A DNA stretch of 64,000 bases from Isochrysis galbana (taxonomy: Eukaryota; Haptophyta; Isochrysidales; Isochrysidaceae): contig CM030931.1 of assembly GCA_018136815.1 (NCBI GenBank), positions 10,427,072-10,491,071 on the forward strand, in the 5' to 3' direction. A program made the position numbers and the translations under genes. Below are positions 61,789 through 64,000 of the stretch, in pieces. Within the stretch, counting starts at the first letter, position 1. Every line of letters begins with the position of its first letter. The notes below the pieces were generated by a model. The model made no database searches. It was not told where the DNA came from and saw only the letters and a list, made by a program, of their open reading frames with translations.

Positions 61789-62359
61789 CATCGCTCAGCC
61801 ATAAAGGATTAAATAATTGGTGTCGATGACTATAAGAGCATCTACTGTGAAAGGGGCAACACTAGATCGCGTAAGAAGGTGCGCATTGAGGTGGCAGCAG
61901 CAGAGCAGCAGTGACAGAGAATGATTGGACTTTTACTTGAGTAAGGACAAGCTGAAGGCAGTCCAGCACAAGATATGAAAAAGACTCACGACTTTTACGA
62001 TACTGCTGTCCGTTGCTTTCGACCGTAGCAGGTCCCCGGAAACGGTGGACTAGGTTTTGTGATGAAGGTGGGGGATATTGGGTTGGGGAAAAAAGTCGAT
62101 ATATCGGAGAGTCAGAATAAGTTTTTCACGAGACGGGGCGAAGATTTCCCCTCGCAATCCGAAGTGGGAGCGGAGCAATGGCGACCGACCCACTGTGGCA
62201 GGCCGGCCCCTCGCCGCGCTCCAGCGAAAGCTGAACTGAAAGCACCACAGTGGTTAGCCCCTGCCTTTAACAGGTTGACCATTATTAAATGGACGTTGCA
62301 AAAATTTATTCTATTTTCATTGGTATCCATTACGCCACAACACACGAAAGAAGCGCAAC
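61789..62359. other. Intergenic region
   Basis: 570 bp without a recognised gene. Sequence just before 62360 (gttgcaaaaatttattctat) is AT-rich and ends where LINE coding sequence starts. Confidence 0.35.
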
Positions 62360-62882
62360 TAGGACATTGGGGCTAGGGATCCTGCACTGGTCAACCCACG
62401 CGAAGGCCCTCCAGGCCAAGTGGATCCTGAATTATCTAAACGCAAGAAAAGCGGTTTGGAAACACGGACTAGACGCTTGGTTCTGCCGAACTGGACTAGG
62501 GAGGGGCGCTGTCCTATCCACGGTACCGACGAAGACACTGACGGGTAGCATTAGAGGAAACCCGGCACTACCAACCTTTTGGAAGGAGGCCCTAACGAAC
62601 TTCAGAAACCTCGACGTGCAACCCTCGTTCCTTACACGAGAAGGCGCGCTATCACAACCCCTATGGCACAACCCGCACATTCCCCCCCCCGCGGTAAAAG
62701 CTCCGTGGGCGCGCCTATGGGAAACACTACACACAAACGTGATTCACAACATATTCAAAGACGGTAACTTCATAACGCCTTACAGCAAAGAAGATTGCTC
62801 GGCATATATAGAACACCTACCGGAGGCCTTCGTACACGAAGGCCGCACAGTCCACAAAAAGGAATTTCTCGATTCATGGGGC
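62360..62882 (+). mobile_element. LINE fragment, post-RT region
   Basis: Open frame encodes TLGLGILHWSTHAKALQAKW, ILNYLNARKAVWKHGLDAWF, CRTGLGRGAVLSTVPTKTLT and NPALPTFWKEALTNFRNLDV through KKEFLDSWG. This matches the region between RT and zinc knuckle in the intact element (LGLGLLDWGNHVKALQAKWI). It is closest to the copy at 26457. It is cut off at both ends, and no 3' UTR is attached. Confidence 0.85.
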
Positions 62883-64000
62883 AGGAATACAACAGGCGCC
62901 TGAGCGAAAACAAAACACAAAACCCCCCAATCAAGAAAACAAAACCATTGAGGGGCTCGTGGCTTGCTAGGGGGTCACCAGCGAAGTCCCATAGAAAGTA
63001 GATGGTGGATACGTGAATATAGTGGCTGAATATGTAATATTGTAGATGATTGCGACAGACATTTTTTTAAAATTAAAATATTAATGTTATATCCTAGCCA
63101 ACCCCACTAGCTAATTGGACACAACTTTTCAGCCCCGGAATCCCGCCATGCCTGGCGAGCCAGGTGTCCGAGTGGTATCGGGGAGAGGGGGCACTGCCCC
63201 CTCCCCTCGATATTTGTCCTCCCCCCAGTGCAAGCACCGACCTTGCGCACCCCAGCACACCCTCTCCTCGAGGCCACGCTGGGGGAAAACCCCTTTCGGG
63301 TAAAACAACGCAGGGGGGGGGGGCACTCGTGAGTTTAGGGGCCTAGAGCGCTAATCTCCCTCGCCCGAGCGAGTGGCCGCGGCGAGCCGCGGCCCTTCCC
63401 TCCTGGCTCTGGCCCGTGATGAACTAGCGTGCATGCAAATGCTGCTTGCTGGGTACAAAGCCCTCGCTCCGTAGCCCCCCCCCCCTCGCTTTCCCCCCCC
63501 CCCCCTCGCTCCCCCCCTCCCTCGCTTCCCCCCCCTCGCTCCCCCCGCCCTGTCATCTCTCCCGGTCCCAAAGTGCGCCGCGACAACGCAACGCCCTGCG
63601 CACGCAAATGAGCACGGTGGTACGATACAACCGCAATACCGCAATCAACGCCAGTAGTCATGATCGTGTATCGTGTGATATGTGTGTTGTGGTTTCCATG
63701 AGGTCAAGAGGTCAACCATCAATCACAAACAAATGTCAAATGTAGTTGTATGAAGGAGAACATGAAGGCTAGCTAGAGCTAGAGCTAGAGCTCGAAAAAA
63801 ATCAAAGCAATGCCCGCCGCACCCGGCACACGAGCATGGCGCAACAGCTATAGCGCGTGAACGCGTATTGCTATTTATAGCGCATGAGCCGGATATTTTC
63901 CTGGTTTTTTGGGTAGCTTGGCGGATATTTTGCGGATATTTTTGCTAGATATTTGGGTCCGATTTTTTAGATATTTCTGCCAACCCCTACACTTCGCGCC
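62883..64000. other. Terminal intergenic region
   Basis: 63114-63175 repeats 54018-54105. C/G-rich tracts lie at 63160-63320 and 63475-63550 (cccccccctcgctt units). The last 110 bp has five gatattt boxes (63888-63975), resembling a subterminal repeat array of an element that continues past the window. No gene recognised. Confidence 0.45.

Overview
The window is nuclear DNA of a unicellular eukaryote, most likely an alga. Genes are short, on both strands, and carry few introns. Those introns are short (86-182 bp) GT-AG introns. The gene set is eukaryotic: NFS1, TRAPPC2, a V-ATPase assembly factor, a MEF2-type MADS protein, SET and OMS1-like methyltransferases, and a cilia-type protein. A biosynthetic threonine deaminase and a ChaN-domain protein with organelle-type leader point to a plastid-bearing lineage. 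I cannot name the species.

Layout. 1-2.3 kb: hAT transposase remnant, a hAT-type MITE, dispersed repeats. 2.5-4.1 kb: NFS1 (3 exons). 6.2-8.4 kb: threonine deaminase (4 exons, minus strand). 8.85-10.8 kb: retroelement pieces and a second hAT remnant. 11.2-11.8 kb: possible CFAP96-like gene. 12.9-15.6 kb: LINE and gag-like retroelement pieces. 15.65-16.16 kb: TRAPPC2. 18.3-19.3 kb: small mitochondrial protein and an unresolved gene. 19.6-21.5 kb: toroid-fold protein. 22.8-23.6 kb: VMA22/CCDC115. 24.3-28.9 kb: three joined LINE pieces. 29.2-33.7 kb: two divergent genes (TIM-barrel-like protein; HAD-SET fusion) around a 1.1-kb CT tract. 35.2-36.8 kb: divergent cupin and OMS1-like methyltransferase genes. 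38.5-39.1 kb: DUF84 NTPase. 41.3-47.8 kb: an intact 6.5-kb LINE. 50.4-51.65 kb: MADS gene. 52.8-53.8 kb: membrane protein. 54.2-57.9 kb: nested LINEs. 58.2-59.4 kb: ChaN protein. 60.1-60.8 kb: AT-rich island. 61.4-61.8 kb: helical protein. 62.4-62.9 kb: LINE remnant.

The most distinctive feature is one LINE superfamily that accounts for much of the non-genic DNA. It has a single long ORF: CCCH fingers, APE-type endonuclease, reverse transcriptase, and a C-terminal zinc knuckle. At least three classes of 5' end are present. Each opens with a short perfect or G-U-tolerant hairpin placed 4-6 nt before the ATG, although stem sequences differ between classes. The sense strand ends in oligo(T), not oligo(A). 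Several copies have lost the EN-RT core but keep both ends, one of them with an intact 685-aa ORF. One insertion is framed by a perfect 16-bp target-site duplication, which fixes both ends exactly. The intact copy sits inside a (GA)n tract.

The cellular genes are ordinary housekeeping functions (Fe-S assembly, Ile biosynthesis, ER-Golgi tethering, V-ATPase assembly) with no obvious operon-like link. Several sit beside very long polypurine/polypyrimidine tracts. The HAD-SET fusion is the most unusual cellular protein.
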